Positions 7,893 to 17,043 of a DNA stretch of 32,898 nt are shown here, piece after piece. The DNA comes from Tannerellaceae bacterium (GTDB lineage Bacteria > Bacteroidota > Bacteroidia > Bacteroidales > Tannerellaceae). Position 1 is the stretch's first letter; each line of letters opens with the position of its first letter. Position numbers and translations under genes: made by a program. A model generated the notes under the pieces. It was not told the origin of the DNA. It searched no databases and saw only the letters and a program-made list of their open reading frames with translations. The stretch spans positions 1 through 32,898 of the forward strand of contig JAISZA010000033.1 in NCBI GenBank assembly GCA_031269535.1, read 5' to 3'.

Positions 7893-10800
7893 ATGAATTT
7901 ATTATCACATAGAATGCATAATTCTACCAATCTTTTTTGCGATAAAATCTTTAATAATATGAAATTGTCCGTAATATTATTAATAATAGCGACCTTTTGT
8001 GCTTTTACCCCTACCAGCCATTCCCAGAAAGTGGAAGTAAACTTAAATCTGTTGAATGTATCTACGCAGGAGGTGTTAGATGCCATAAAACAACAAACCG
8101 GTTTCTCATTCTGGTACAGGGACGAAGAAATAAACCTGAACAAGATTATCTCTGTAAATGCAAAAAATCAAGACGTGAGGAGCGTATTAAATGCAATACT
8201 ATCGGAGCAGAATCTGTCATATACCATAGACGAGAAACATATCGTCATTTATAAAAAGGAAAGGGGCATGTCCAATCTGTTACAACAGCAAACCCACAAT
8301 ATCAAGGGAATAGTCACCGACAACCGTGGAGAACCTATTATCGGCGCTAATGTGATAGAAAAGGGGACAACAAACGGTATTATCACCGATATCAATGGTA
8401 AATACTCTCTGAATATCCAATCAGCCTCTTCTGTTATAGTGGTTTCGTACATCGGATATCTACCGCAGGATATTATGGTCGGAAACCGAAGTGAAATCAA
8501 TATCCAATTAATGGAAAATCTGCAGGCTCTGGAAGAAGTAGTCGTCATCGGTTACGGTATTCAGAAGAAAAGTAATCTAACTGGTTCGATAGCCGTTGTG
8601 GACCGTGAAAAATTGGAAAACAGGCCCATTACCAATGCAACCCAGGCCTTGCAAGGCGTGCCGGGTCTTTATGTAAACCAAGTCGGTGGGCAACCTGGAG
8701 CTGATGCAGCCATGATCCGTATCCGAGGGATTGGAACCATCGGGGGAGCTGCTAAACTCAATCCGCTGGTGTTGGTTGATGGCGTGGAATATCCCCTGAA
8801 TGATATCAATCCAAATGATATCGAAAGCATTAGTGTACTGAAAGATGCTGCATCAACGGCTATCTACGGATCACGCGCCGCCAATGGTATCATTCTGGTG
8901 AAAACCAAGATAGGGAAGACAGACCAATCATCCGTAGAGTACAGCAATTACCTGGGTTTCCAGGAAGCAACATTCTTGCCCGACGCAGTGAGTAATTCTG
9001 CAGATTTCATGGAATATTATAATAAGGCAATCGTGAACCAGGGAGGATCGCCTTACTATACCGAAGAGCAAATCAATGAATTTCGTACAAATCCTACCAG
9101 TCAATTATATCCTAATACGGATTGGATGGATGTGATGTTCCGCCAGGCGTTTGTTCAGGAACATAACCTGCGTTTCTCCGGTGGAACATCAAAAACAAAA
9201 TACAGCCTTTCCGGAGGCTTTCTTGACCAGAAAGGAGTTGTGTTAGGTAGCGGCACAAAGCGCTATGCCACTAATTTACGAATCAACTCGGAAATAACCA
9301 AACGTTTATCTATTGAAGGTGGCATTATGGCGAACCGCTGGGATGTGGATAATCTCGCATACGGAATGGAAAACGGGATGAATCGTATCTTCCGGATGGT
9401 ACCGATACAACCACTCGGTAAATTGCCGGATGGAACCTGGCCCAATAGAAGAATATTGACTCCCGGTCAGAACTCATACGAAAATCCTGTGGTAATGGCG
9501 GAAGAGTTCTACCGTAAAGAGATTACCGACAGGCTCATGCTTAATTTCAATCTGAATCTGGAATTGTTTGATGGCTTGACTTACAACCTGAATGCGTCGG
9601 CTACCGAAAGACAATATTACGGGAAAGTATGGTATCCACAAATCACCTTATATCCAATCAGAGAAGGAGAACCGTCGTGGACATGGCGGGCGACAGCTCA
9701 GCTATGGGATAACCGGACGAAGGATGAGCGATTGAACACCACACAATTGCTGACATATAAAAAAATATTCAAGCAAAAACACGACCTGCTGGCAATGGTA
9801 GGTACAAGCATGGATCAATACATGACCAATAATTTAGGTGCTTCCAAAACGGAATTTCCTTCTTCCAATGATTTACAGGAAATGTCGGTTGGTAATGTTA
9901 TGAATGCCATCTCAGGAACATCAGCCAAAGACGTATTATTGTCTTATTTCGGAAGAATGCAATATGCTTATCAGGACAAATACTTATTTGAGATGAACGG
10001 ACGCTTCGACGGTTCTTCCCGTTTTGCCGACGGATATCGCTGGGGCTTCTTCCCGTCTTTTTCAGCCGGATGGCGCATTTCGGAAGAATCTTTCATGCAG
10101 GCAGAGGAATGGATAGATGCGTTAAAAATCAGGATATCGTATGGCAGCATTGGTAATCAGGAAATAGGACGTTTCCAATTTGTCAACTCCATAGCTTTAG
10201 GCATCGGTTATCCTTTTGGAGAGACTTATCAGGCCGGCTCAGCCATTACACAAATGAAAGATGAGCGGATCAGTTGGGAAACTACCACTATGATGAACGG
10301 GGGGATAGACTGGGTATTCTTCAATGGCATATTGTCCGGAGAATTTGATTTGTTCCACAGGCGTACGGATGGTATTCTGCGGCAAGTAACCCTTCCGGCA
10401 CAGGTAGGCGCTTTGGGAGGCCCTACTTCCAACATTGCTGTAGTAGATAATACCGGCTTCGAATTATCGCTCAATCATAACAACCGGATCGGAGATTTTT
10501 CTTATCAGGCAGGTTTCAATCTTACAAAAATAAAAAATAAAGTAATCGACCTGAAAGAAGAAATTATTTATTCCGGATCAAGGATTACCCAGGAAGGATA
10601 TGCTATTGATTCGTGGTACATCTACCAGACAGACGGCTTGTTCCGGACACAAGACGACTTAAATTCCAGTCCGAAGATTACCAGCAGAGTCGGTTTGGGA
10701 GATGTGAAATATGTAGACCGGAACAATGACGGGAAGATTGACGGTGACGACCGCTATATTGCAGGAAATTCCTTCCCCGATTACACCTATGGGTTTAATA

Positions 10801-11264
10801 TCGGAGGTAGCTACAAAGGTTTCTCGCTGACAACGGTATGGCAAGGAGTACAAAACATCAGCGTCTGGTTAACCGGAAATCTAATCCTGCCTTATAATAA
10901 TGGCGCAGGACTCACCAAGAAATGGATTACTGATTCATGGTCGCCTGAAAATCCCGATGCTCCCTTACCTCGCATCACAACACGGCATGGATACACGGCA
11001 GAGAACTTTTCCCCATCCGATTTCTGGTTACAGGATGCTTCTTATTTGCGCCTGAAAAATATACAGTTGGCTTATGATTTCCCAAACCTGGGATTCTTAA
11101 CCAAGGCAGGAGTAAAACGATTGAAACTGTTTATCAATGGACAAAATTTGCTTACATTCACTAAAATGACCGATTTTGACCCTGAACAGGATGTTTCGGT
11201 GGAGAGTTTGAACAAATATCCTTCCGTCAGAACGGTTACAGGTGGAATCAATTTAAACTTTTGA
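7893..11264 (+). CDS. SusC/RagA-family TonB-dependent outer-membrane transporter with STN signalling domain
   Basis: A 1123-residue TonB-linked outer-membrane protein. The N-terminus carries a hydrophobic signal segment (about 23-45). An STN domain follows (about 46-120; NVSTQEVLDAIKQQTGFSF), then a carboxypeptidase-regulatory-like beta domain (about 136-208; IKGIVTDNRGEPIIGANV). Next comes the plug (from about 213; EEVVVIGYG, ATQALQGVPGLYV, VLVDGVE, IYGSRAANGIILVKT), followed by the 22-strand barrel. The STN domain matches the upstream ECF/FecR pair, which reads occupancy of this transporter. A shorter start at 7959 would give a more compact signal peptide, but long N-terminal extensions are common in this subgroup, so the 7893 start is kept. 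The lidded pore works with the SusD gene that follows. The substrate cannot be read from the sequence. Confidence 0.94.
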   Translation: MNLLSHRMHNSTNLFCDKIFNNMKLSVILLIIATFCAFTPTSHSQKVEVNLNLLNVSTQEVLDAIKQQTGFSFWYRDEEINLNKIISVNAKNQDVRSVLNAILSEQNLSYTIDEKHIVIYKKERGMSNLLQQQTHNIKGIVTDNRGEPIIGANVIEKGTTNGIITDINGKYSLNIQSASSVIVVSYIGYLPQDIMVGNRSEINIQLMENLQALEEVVVIGYGIQKKSNLTGSIAVVDREKLENRPITNATQALQGVPGLYVNQVGGQPGADAAMIRIRGIGTIGGAAKLNPLVLVDGVEYPLNDINPNDIESISVLKDAASTAIYGSRAANGIILVKTKIGKTDQSSVEYSNYLGFQEATFLPDAVSNSADFMEYYNKAIVNQGGSPYYTEEQINEFRTNPTSQLYPNTDWMDVMFRQAFVQEHNLRFSGGTSKTKYSLSGGFLDQKGVVLGSGTKRYATNLRINSEITKRLSIEGGIMANRWDVDNLAYGMENGMNRIFRMVPIQPLGKLPDGTWPNRRILTPGQNSYENPVVMAEEFYRKEITDRLMLNFNLNLELFDGLTYNLNASATERQYYGKVWYPQITLYPIREGEPSWTWRATAQLWDNRTKDERLNTTQLLTYKKIFKQKHDLLAMVGTSMDQYMTNNLGASKTEFPSSNDLQEMSVGNVMNAISGTSAKDVLLSYFGRMQYAYQDKYLFEMNGRFDGSSRFADGYRWGFFPSFSAGWRISEESFMQAEEWIDALKIRISYGSIGNQEIGRFQFVNSIALGIGYPFGETYQAGSAITQMKDERISWETTTMMNGGIDWVFFNGILSGEFDLFHRRTDGILRQVTLPAQVGALGGPTSNIAVVDNTGFELSLNHNNRIGDFSYQAGFNLTKIKNKVIDLKEEIIYSGSRITQEGYAIDSWYIYQTDGLFRTQDDLNSSPKITSRVGLGDVKYVDRNNDGKIDGDDRYIAGNSFPDYTYGFNIGGSYKGFSLTTVWQGVQNISVWLTGNLILPYNNGAGLTKKWITDSWSPENPDAPLPRITTRHGYTAENFSPSDFWLQDASYLRLKNIQLAYDFPNLGFLTKAGVKRLKLFINGQNLLTFTKMTDFDPEQDVSVESLNKYPSVRTVTGGINLNF

Positions 11265-11290
11265 TTTTTAATATATTTAAAATAGATTGT

Positions 11291-12841
11291 ATGAAAACGA
11301 ATATAAATGCAGCTGTCGCCAGGATAATGATTATCTATGTATGTTGTGTAGCTTCTGCCTGTAATGATATGATGAATATTGACGCAACAGATTTCTTCAG
11401 AGACGACGCATATTGGCAAACGGAAAACCAGGCAATAGAAGCTGTAAATGGCTGTTATCGTGCATTAAACGATGCGGATTTATATGGCAACGGCGGAGCA
11501 GGAGCAGCAATCAATAATTATGAATGCATGACCCCTAATGCTTATCATAAGGACAATCTTTACAATACACATGATTTTGCTATAGGCTCTCAATCAGCTA
11601 CTACTCTGGGCATGAATCTGATTACCTGGAGAGGTTGCTACCGTGGCATCGGCCGGTGCAATAATGTGATAGATAAAATTACCGGCATCAGCATGGATGA
11701 AAAATTAAAAACAAGACTCATCGCTGAAGCAAAGTTCTTAAGGGCGCTTTATTATCATAAGATGAATGTCGTATTCAATGGTGTGCCTTTAGTGCTGACA
11801 CCTCCCAATGTAGAAGAACACAGCCGGTTAGCCCGTGCTTCGTACGAAGAAGTAAAAGCACAAATACTGAAAGACCTGGACGAAGCTGTGCCTGCACTCG
11901 AAACTAAATATCCTTCAGAGCAGGACGGCAGAGCAACCAAAGGCGCAGCATTTGCATTGAAAGCGAAGGTCTTGCTGCAGGATTTGGATTACTCCGGAAC
12001 GATAGGCGCTTGTGAAAGTTTATTTGCCCTCAATCGCTATGAATTGTTTCCTGATTATAACGGCATTTTCAGACAAGCAAACACAGGTAATTCCGAGGTT
12101 ATTTTTGATGTCCGTTGGAAATACCCGAATACAAACTGCGATTACGACATTATTCACGCCCAGTATAATGTGCAGGCTCCTGTACAGGAACTGATTGATG
12201 CCTATCAAATGATTGACGGAAAATCAATCACAGAAAGCCCCTTGTATGACTCTGCCAATCCTTACGAAAACCGCGATCCGAGGTTTAACCAAACGATTCT
12301 CTGGATCGGGAAACCCTGGCGAAACCGAATTGCCGACGCATCCGATCTGCACCAAACTGGTTATGGTTTTATTAAATATACGGAATACACGGCTACTACA
12401 ACAGGAGCACTTTCTACCTCAGATATTCCGTATGTAGTTTTGCGCTATGCCGATGTGTTGCTGATGTATGCGGAAGCGCTGAACGAATTGCTGGCAGCGC
12501 CTGATGAGAAAGTGTACCGGACGGTCAACGAGGTGAGAGGCAGGGAATCGGTAAATATGCCTCCACTGCCCGACGGGCTGACAAAAGAACAGATGCGGGA
12601 GGCCATACGACTGGAACGACGGATAGAAATGGCGGGAGAAGATGATTATTTCTATGCCATCCGCCGCTGGAAAACCATTGAAACAGATATGAATGCAAGC
12701 GTACATACCTGCTCAATAGCACCTTATACGGGCGCTGTGATTGAAACCAGACATTTTAATCCGGCACGCGATTATTATTGGCCTATACCCTATACGGAAA
12801 TTGATTTGAATCCGGAATTGGAGCAAAATCCGGGCTATTGA
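11291..12841 (+). CDS. SusD/RagB-family substrate-binding outer-membrane lipoprotein
   Basis: A 516-residue lipoprotein that caps the SusC barrel at the cell surface. The ATG at 11291 is preferred over an in-frame ATG ten codons earlier. It gives a clean lipoprotein signal ending VASAC (lipid-anchored Cys24), and it starts 26 bases after the susC stop rather than overlapping it. SusD-like features are the N-terminal NIDATDFFRDDAYW, helical TPR-like segments (LIAEAKFLRALYYHKMN; ADVLLMYAEALNE), RLERRIEMAGEDDYFYAIRRW and the C-terminal RDYYWPIPYTEIDLNPELEQNPGY, whose IP..E..LNP..QNPGY pattern is typical. It is co-transcribed with susC and the following hydrolase gene. Confidence 0.94.
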   Translation: MKTNINAAVARIMIIYVCCVASACNDMMNIDATDFFRDDAYWQTENQAIEAVNGCYRALNDADLYGNGGAGAAINNYECMTPNAYHKDNLYNTHDFAIGSQSATTLGMNLITWRGCYRGIGRCNNVIDKITGISMDEKLKTRLIAEAKFLRALYYHKMNVVFNGVPLVLTPPNVEEHSRLARASYEEVKAQILKDLDEAVPALETKYPSEQDGRATKGAAFALKAKVLLQDLDYSGTIGACESLFALNRYELFPDYNGIFRQANTGNSEVIFDVRWKYPNTNCDYDIIHAQYNVQAPVQELIDAYQMIDGKSITESPLYDSANPYENRDPRFNQTILWIGKPWRNRIADASDLHQTGYGFIKYTEYTATTTGALSTSDIPYVVLRYADVLLMYAEALNELLAAPDEKVYRTVNEVRGRESVNMPPLPDGLTKEQMREAIRLERRIEMAGEDDYFYAIRRWKTIETDMNASVHTCSIAPYTGAVIETRHFNPARDYYWPIPYTEIDLNPELEQNPGY

Positions 12842-12868
12842 TAATATAAATGTAAAATAAAATCATGT

Positions 12869-13903
12869 ATGAATAAAAATGAATCTATTTTAGGACTAAC
12901 ACTGTTTGTATTGCTGCTTTTGTCTCCTCTTTCAGAATTATCTGCCCAGCAAAGATCAGACTATTGGGGAAACAGTGAACTTTACCTTCAGGATCAGGCG
13001 TCTTTTATCTTTGAACAAGCCTATAAAGTGCTGGATACCTACCCACCTGTGCCGGAAGCGGGTATTGAACGCAAATTGGCACTATCGGCACTGGATGCCT
13101 TGTTACACGACACCCATTCAGATAAAGGAGAAGCTTTTTACCGGTATATGGAATTTGTGGGACAAAGAATTGTTGATGCACTTAAAAAAGAGAAAAATCC
13201 GAAAGAAATACGCTTCTTCCGTTTTTATAATCATGGCTTCATTGTCCGGACACCTACAATCACTATAGGTATCGACCTGATCAAAGGAGGAAGTCAAGAG
13301 AAGCCTTTTTTTACTGATTCTTTGATGAGGTCGATTGTCAGCCAATGCGATATCCTCTTTGTCACCCATGCCCACGGTGATCACGCAAACTTTAGCGTTG
13401 CAAAAATGTTCTGCGAACAAAACAAACCGGTAATTGTTCCTACCGGGCTGTGGGAAAATGAATCTCCCTGTATCAAACCCATTCGCGGCGCTTCTGTGGT
13501 AAAAGAATCCTTCAGTTTGCCCGGACTGAAAGCGCCGCTCGTTTTTTATGTCTTCCCCGGACACCAGGATGATATGCTGAATAATGTATATGCTATCGTC
13601 ACACCGGAAGGAAAAACCGTCATGCATACCGGAGACCAGTCCAATACCGGGGATTTGAAATGGATAGCCCAAATCCGCAATCAGGTAAAAACAGACGTAC
13701 TATTGGCTCATTGCTGGATGAGACCATTGAACGAAATCATTACTGCTATCCAACCGGCTTTAGTCATTAGCGGACACGAAAATGAGATGGGACACACGAT
13801 TGACCACAGAGAGGCGTATTGGCTTACGTTCAGGCGGATGGCTAATATAAAACCTCCGTATATCGTTATGGCATGGGGAGAATCATACCTCTTCCCGCTG
13901 TAA
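12869..13903 (+). CDS. Secreted metallo-beta-lactamase-fold hydrolase
   Basis: A 344-residue protein with a Sec signal peptide (hydrophobic 8-20, cleavage near LSAQ at 24-27), so it is periplasmic or surface-exposed. The metal-site motif THAHGDH supplies His167, His169, Asp171 and His172. Likely further ligands are His232 (FPGHQDD), Asp256 (MHTGDQS) and His303 (ISGHENEMGH). This set fits a binuclear-metal hydrolase of the metallo-beta-lactamase superfamily, in the general UlaG-like/Lactamase_B_2-3 direction. The first roughly 100 residues are a helical extension I cannot assign. It starts 27 bases after susD and is the only enzyme of this SusCD locus, so it probably processes the imported ligand. 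Substrate (ester, lactone, amide or phosphodiester) is unknown. Confidence 0.82.
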   Translation: MNKNESILGLTLFVLLLLSPLSELSAQQRSDYWGNSELYLQDQASFIFEQAYKVLDTYPPVPEAGIERKLALSALDALLHDTHSDKGEAFYRYMEFVGQRIVDALKKEKNPKEIRFFRFYNHGFIVRTPTITIGIDLIKGGSQEKPFFTDSLMRSIVSQCDILFVTHAHGDHANFSVAKMFCEQNKPVIVPTGLWENESPCIKPIRGASVVKESFSLPGLKAPLVFYVFPGHQDDMLNNVYAIVTPEGKTVMHTGDQSNTGDLKWIAQIRNQVKTDVLLAHCWMRPLNEIITAIQPALVISGHENEMGHTIDHREAYWLTFRRMANIKPPYIVMAWGESYLFPL

Positions 13904-13912
13904 GAACGGATT

Positions 13913-13976
13913 GAAATTCGCTCCCGTCCGGTTTTTATTTGCTCCCGTCCGAAAAAAAACCGGACGGGAGCAAATT
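13913..13976 (+). terminator. Three-arm intrinsic terminator after the ECF-SusCD locus
   Basis: The arm CTCCCGTCCG occurs twice in direct orientation (13921-13930 and 13942-13951), and its complement CGGACGGGAG occurs once (13961-13970). The complement is followed by CAAATTTT. Either upstream copy can pair with the downstream arm. The second copy gives the tighter hairpin with an A-rich loop; the first gives a longer stem that also pairs T-run with A-run. It lies just after the hydrolase stop and before the hut operon. Its TTTGCTCCC segment is shared with the secDF terminator. Confidence 0.75.
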
Positions 13977-14005
13977 TTGTCCGGATGCAGGCGAAACATT
14001 GTCAT

Positions 14006-14098
14006 TATGTTAATAAACATATCCGGGGGAAGTTGCTGTTCCCGGCAAAATACATACATTGCGCACCGTTTACGGATGAATTACTTACAATCTGTAAG
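14006..14098 (+). promoter_or_regulatory. hut operon leader with inverted repeats, candidate operator region
   Basis: Two perfect inverted repeats lie in the leader: TATGTT/AACATA (14006-14021, 4-base gap) and CTTACA/TGTAAG (14084-14098, 3-base gap). The second ends 24 bases before the hutU ATG. I see no exact TAnnTTTG box here. These are plausible regulator-binding sites or RNA stems for an operon expected to be inducible by histidine or urocanate. No hut regulator gene is present nearby. Confidence 0.35.
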
Positions 14099-14122
14099 AA
14101 GATAAATAAATTACTCCTGATT

Positions 14123-16123
14123 ATGAAAACAAAGTTCGCTCATCTTTCATCATTTCCTGATTATCCGGCCTTCGAAGCCGGCATACGGAGAGCGCCTGAC
14201 CGGGGCTATTCACTGACTCCCCCGCAAACAGCCGTCGCGCTGAAAAATGCCCTCCGCTACATCCCCGTAGAATGGCACGAAGCACTGGCTCCCGAATTTA
14301 TGGACGAACTGCTTACCCGGGGACGCATCTATGGATACCGCTTCCGCCCGGAAGGAGACCTGAAAGCCCAACCTATCGACCAATATAAAGGGAACTGCCT
14401 GGAAGGAAAAGCCTTTCAGGTGATGATAGACAATAACCTCTGTTTCGATATCGCTCTTTACCCCTACGAACTGGTGACGTATGGAGAGACCGGGCAGGTC
14501 TGCCAGAACTGGATGCAATACCGCCTGATTAAACAATATCTGGAAATGATGACACAGGAACAGACCCTGGTTATCGAATCAGGACACCCGCTGGGACTCT
14601 TCAAATCCAGACCCGATGCGCCAAGGGTCATCATTACCCATTCGATGATGGTAGGGATGTTTGATAATCCCCGTGAGCATCATATCGCTGCCCAGATGGG
14701 AGTCGCCAACTACGGGCAGATGACGGCCGGCGGATGGATGTATATCGGCCCGCAGGGAATTGTACACGGAACCTTTAATACGCTGCTGAACGCCGGACGG
14801 AAAAAATTAGGCATCCCGCAGGATAAAGACCTCAGAGGGCGACTCTTTGTCTCGTCCGGACTGGGAGGTATGAGCGGAGCGCAGCCCAAAGCGGCCGTCA
14901 TTGCCGGAGCTGCCTGTATCATCGCCGAAGTGGACGATTCGCGCATCCGGACCCGTTTGAAACAAGGCTGGGTGGAATGCGCCACCAACGCACCGGAAGA
15001 AGCCTTCCGCTTAGCTACAGCAGCGGCGAAAACAGCCCGGCCCCTCTCTGTAGCCTACTATGGTAATATCGTGGACTTGCTGGAATACGCCGGTTCACAA
15101 AGTATTACAATCGACTTACTGAGCGACCAGACTTCCTGCCACGCCGTGTACGAAGGAGGATACTGCCCTGCCGGCCTCTCTTTCGGGGAGCGCACCGAAC
15201 TGCTGGCGCAGCAACGCGAGCTGTTCTGCGCAAAAGTAGATGCTTCCCTGAGACGGCATTTCGAAGCCATCCGCAAGCTGACAGCCGGGGGAAGCTATTT
15301 CTTCGATTACGGCAACTCCTTTCTGAAAGCCCTGTACGATGCCGGAATAAAAGAAATTTCACGGAACGGGACAGACGAAAAAGACGGATTCATCTGGCCC
15401 TCTTACGTAGAAGATATCATGGGGCCGGAGCTTTTCGACTATGGATACGGCCCTTTCCGCTGGGTATGCCTGAGCGGAAAACCCGAAGACCTGGAAGCTA
15501 CCGACCGCGCCGCCATGCAGTGTATCGACCCCGAACGGAGAGGGCAGGACAGGGATAATTATAACTGGATACGCGAGGCGGCCAGGAACCAATTGGTCGT
15601 AGGTACGCAGGCAAGAATACTCTATCAGGATGCCGAAGGCCGGCTGAAGATAGCCCTGCGCTTCAATGAGATGGTGCGCAAGGGAGAGACAGGCCCTATC
15701 ATGCTCGGACGAGACCACCACGACGTAAGCGGGACAGACTCTCCCTTCCGCGAAACAGCCAATATATACGACGGGAGCAGGCTTATGGCCGATATGGCCG
15801 TGCAGTGTTTTGCCGGAAATGCAGCGCGGGGCATGAGCCTCGTCGCCCTGCATAACGGAGGCGGTGTGGGCATCGGAAAAGCCATCAACGGAGGCTTCGC
15901 CATGCTGCTCGACGGAAGCAGACGGGTGGACGAAATACTCCGCTCAGCCATCCTCTGGGACGTGATGGGAGGCGTCGCCCGGCGCTCGTGGGCGCGAAAC
16001 ACAAACGCCATGCATACGGCTGCCTCCTTCAACCAGGCGTATGGCGCAGACTACCACCTCTGCCTCCCTTACCTGGCCAGCGAGGAACTGATACAACAAA
16101 CCGTGCAGAATTACCTACATTAA
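14123..16123 (+). CDS. hutU: Urocanate hydratase (urocanase)
   Basis: A 666-residue cytoplasmic enzyme for the second step of histidine degradation: urocanate plus water gives 4-imidazolone-5-propionate, using tightly bound NAD+. The start at 14123 (MKTKFAHL) is chosen over an in-frame ATG 46 codons upstream because the extra segment has no family resemblance and runs back toward the terminator. Urocanase motifs are ESGHPLGLFKS (152-162), TAGGWMYIGPQGIVHGT (201-217), the NAD-site SGLGGMSGAQPKAA (about 245-258), the SDQTSCHAVYEGGYCPAG region, and HNGGGVGIGKAINGG near the C-terminus. It is longer than the roughly 555-residue proteobacterial enzyme, as is usual for Bacteroidetes versions. It is the first gene of the hut operon; the next starts 11 bases after its stop. 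Confidence 0.95.
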   Translation: MKTKFAHLSSFPDYPAFEAGIRRAPDRGYSLTPPQTAVALKNALRYIPVEWHEALAPEFMDELLTRGRIYGYRFRPEGDLKAQPIDQYKGNCLEGKAFQVMIDNNLCFDIALYPYELVTYGETGQVCQNWMQYRLIKQYLEMMTQEQTLVIESGHPLGLFKSRPDAPRVIITHSMMVGMFDNPREHHIAAQMGVANYGQMTAGGWMYIGPQGIVHGTFNTLLNAGRKKLGIPQDKDLRGRLFVSSGLGGMSGAQPKAAVIAGAACIIAEVDDSRIRTRLKQGWVECATNAPEEAFRLATAAAKTARPLSVAYYGNIVDLLEYAGSQSITIDLLSDQTSCHAVYEGGYCPAGLSFGERTELLAQQRELFCAKVDASLRRHFEAIRKLTAGGSYFFDYGNSFLKALYDAGIKEISRNGTDEKDGFIWPSYVEDIMGPELFDYGYGPFRWVCLSGKPEDLEATDRAAMQCIDPERRGQDRDNYNWIREAARNQLVVGTQARILYQDAEGRLKIALRFNEMVRKGETGPIMLGRDHHDVSGTDSPFRETANIYDGSRLMADMAVQCFAGNAARGMSLVALHNGGGVGIGKAINGGFAMLLDGSRRVDEILRSAILWDVMGGVARRSWARNTNAMHTAASFNQAYGADYHLCLPYLASEELIQQTVQNYLH

Positions 16124-16134
16124 AAAATAAAGAT

Positions 16135-17040
16135 ATGAGCCATTGGAATAAATTGATGGAATGTGTGCCCAACTTCAGCGAGGGACGCGATCCGGAAAAG
16201 ATAGAGAAAATAGCCGGCGCCTTCCGCGCAAAAGAAGGCGTCAAACTGCTGGATTACAGCAACGATACGGATCATAACCGGATGGTCGTCACTGCCGTGG
16301 GAGAACCCGGAGCCTTGCAGGCGGCCGTAGTGGAAGCCATCGGGACGGCTGTCGGGCTGATCGACCTGAACGGGCATAGCGGGCAGCATCCCCGCATGGG
16401 AGCTGTCGATGTAGTCCCCTTTATCCCCCTCCGGGGCTGTACGATGGAGGAGGCGATAGCACTCTCGGAAGAAACAGGCCGGGAGGTGGCAGAACGGTTC
16501 GGACTGCCGGTCTTTCTTTACGAGAAGTCGGCCTCGGCGCCTCATCGCGAGAATTTAGCAAACATACGCAAAGGCGGGTTTGAAGGCTTAGACGAGAAAC
16601 TCTGCCTTCCGGAATGGGTACCCGACTTCGGGCCGTGCCGGAAGCATCCGACAGCCGGAGCAGTAGCTATCGGTGCACGGATGCCCCTGATAGCCTATAA
16701 TGTGAATCTGAGAACCGCCGATCTGGACATCGCCCGGAGCATCGCCCGGAAAGTGCGCTTCCTGGACGGAGGACTCCGTTACTGCAAAGCCATGGGAGTA
16801 GCCCTGAACGAGCGGGGCATCGTACAGGTGTCGATGAATATGACAGACTATTCGCATACCTCTCTCTACCGGGCTTTCGAACTGGTGCGGATCGAGGCCC
16901 GTCGCTACGGCGTAGCCGTTGCAGGGAGCGAAATCATCGGTCTGGCGCCTCTGGAAGCCCTGGTAGATACGGCCGTTTACTACCTGGGGCTCGAAAACTT
17001 CTCCGTCCGCCAGGTATTGGAAGCACGCATCATGGAATAG
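16135..17040 (+). CDS. ftcD: Glutamate formimidoyltransferase
   Basis: A 301-residue protein equal to the N-terminal half of mammalian FTCD. It transfers the formimino group of N-formimino-L-glutamate to tetrahydrofolate, releasing glutamate. The start at 16135 (MSHWNKLMECVPNFSEG) follows the hutU stop by 11 bases; a longer in-frame extension overlapping hutU is rejected. Motifs are MECVPNFSEGRD (8-19), DHNRMVVT (46-53) and GHSGQHPRMGAVDVVPF (80-96). His85 in GQHPRMG corresponds to the catalytic histidine (His82 of the mammalian enzyme, from memory). The cyclodeaminase half that follows in mammals is here a separate gene two positions downstream. Together they move the imidazole C2 carbon of histidine into the folate pool. 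Confidence 0.94.
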   Translation: MSHWNKLMECVPNFSEGRDPEKIEKIAGAFRAKEGVKLLDYSNDTDHNRMVVTAVGEPGALQAAVVEAIGTAVGLIDLNGHSGQHPRMGAVDVVPFIPLRGCTMEEAIALSEETGREVAERFGLPVFLYEKSASAPHRENLANIRKGGFEGLDEKLCLPEWVPDFGPCRKHPTAGAVAIGARMPLIAYNVNLRTADLDIARSIARKVRFLDGGLRYCKAMGVALNERGIVQVSMNMTDYSHTSLYRAFELVRIEARRYGVAVAGSEIIGLAPLEALVDTAVYYLGLENFSVRQVLEARIME

Positions 17041-17043
17041 TAT

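Noticed and set aside
13985-14122. 46-codon N-terminal extension of hutU
   Set aside because: It has no urocanase similarity, it crosses the leader hairpins, and the ATG at 14123 gives the expected N-terminus.
15988-16134. Upstream extension of the formimidoyltransferase into hutU
   Set aside because: The extension is the out-of-frame shadow of hutU; MSHWNKLMECVPNFSEG is the family N-terminus.
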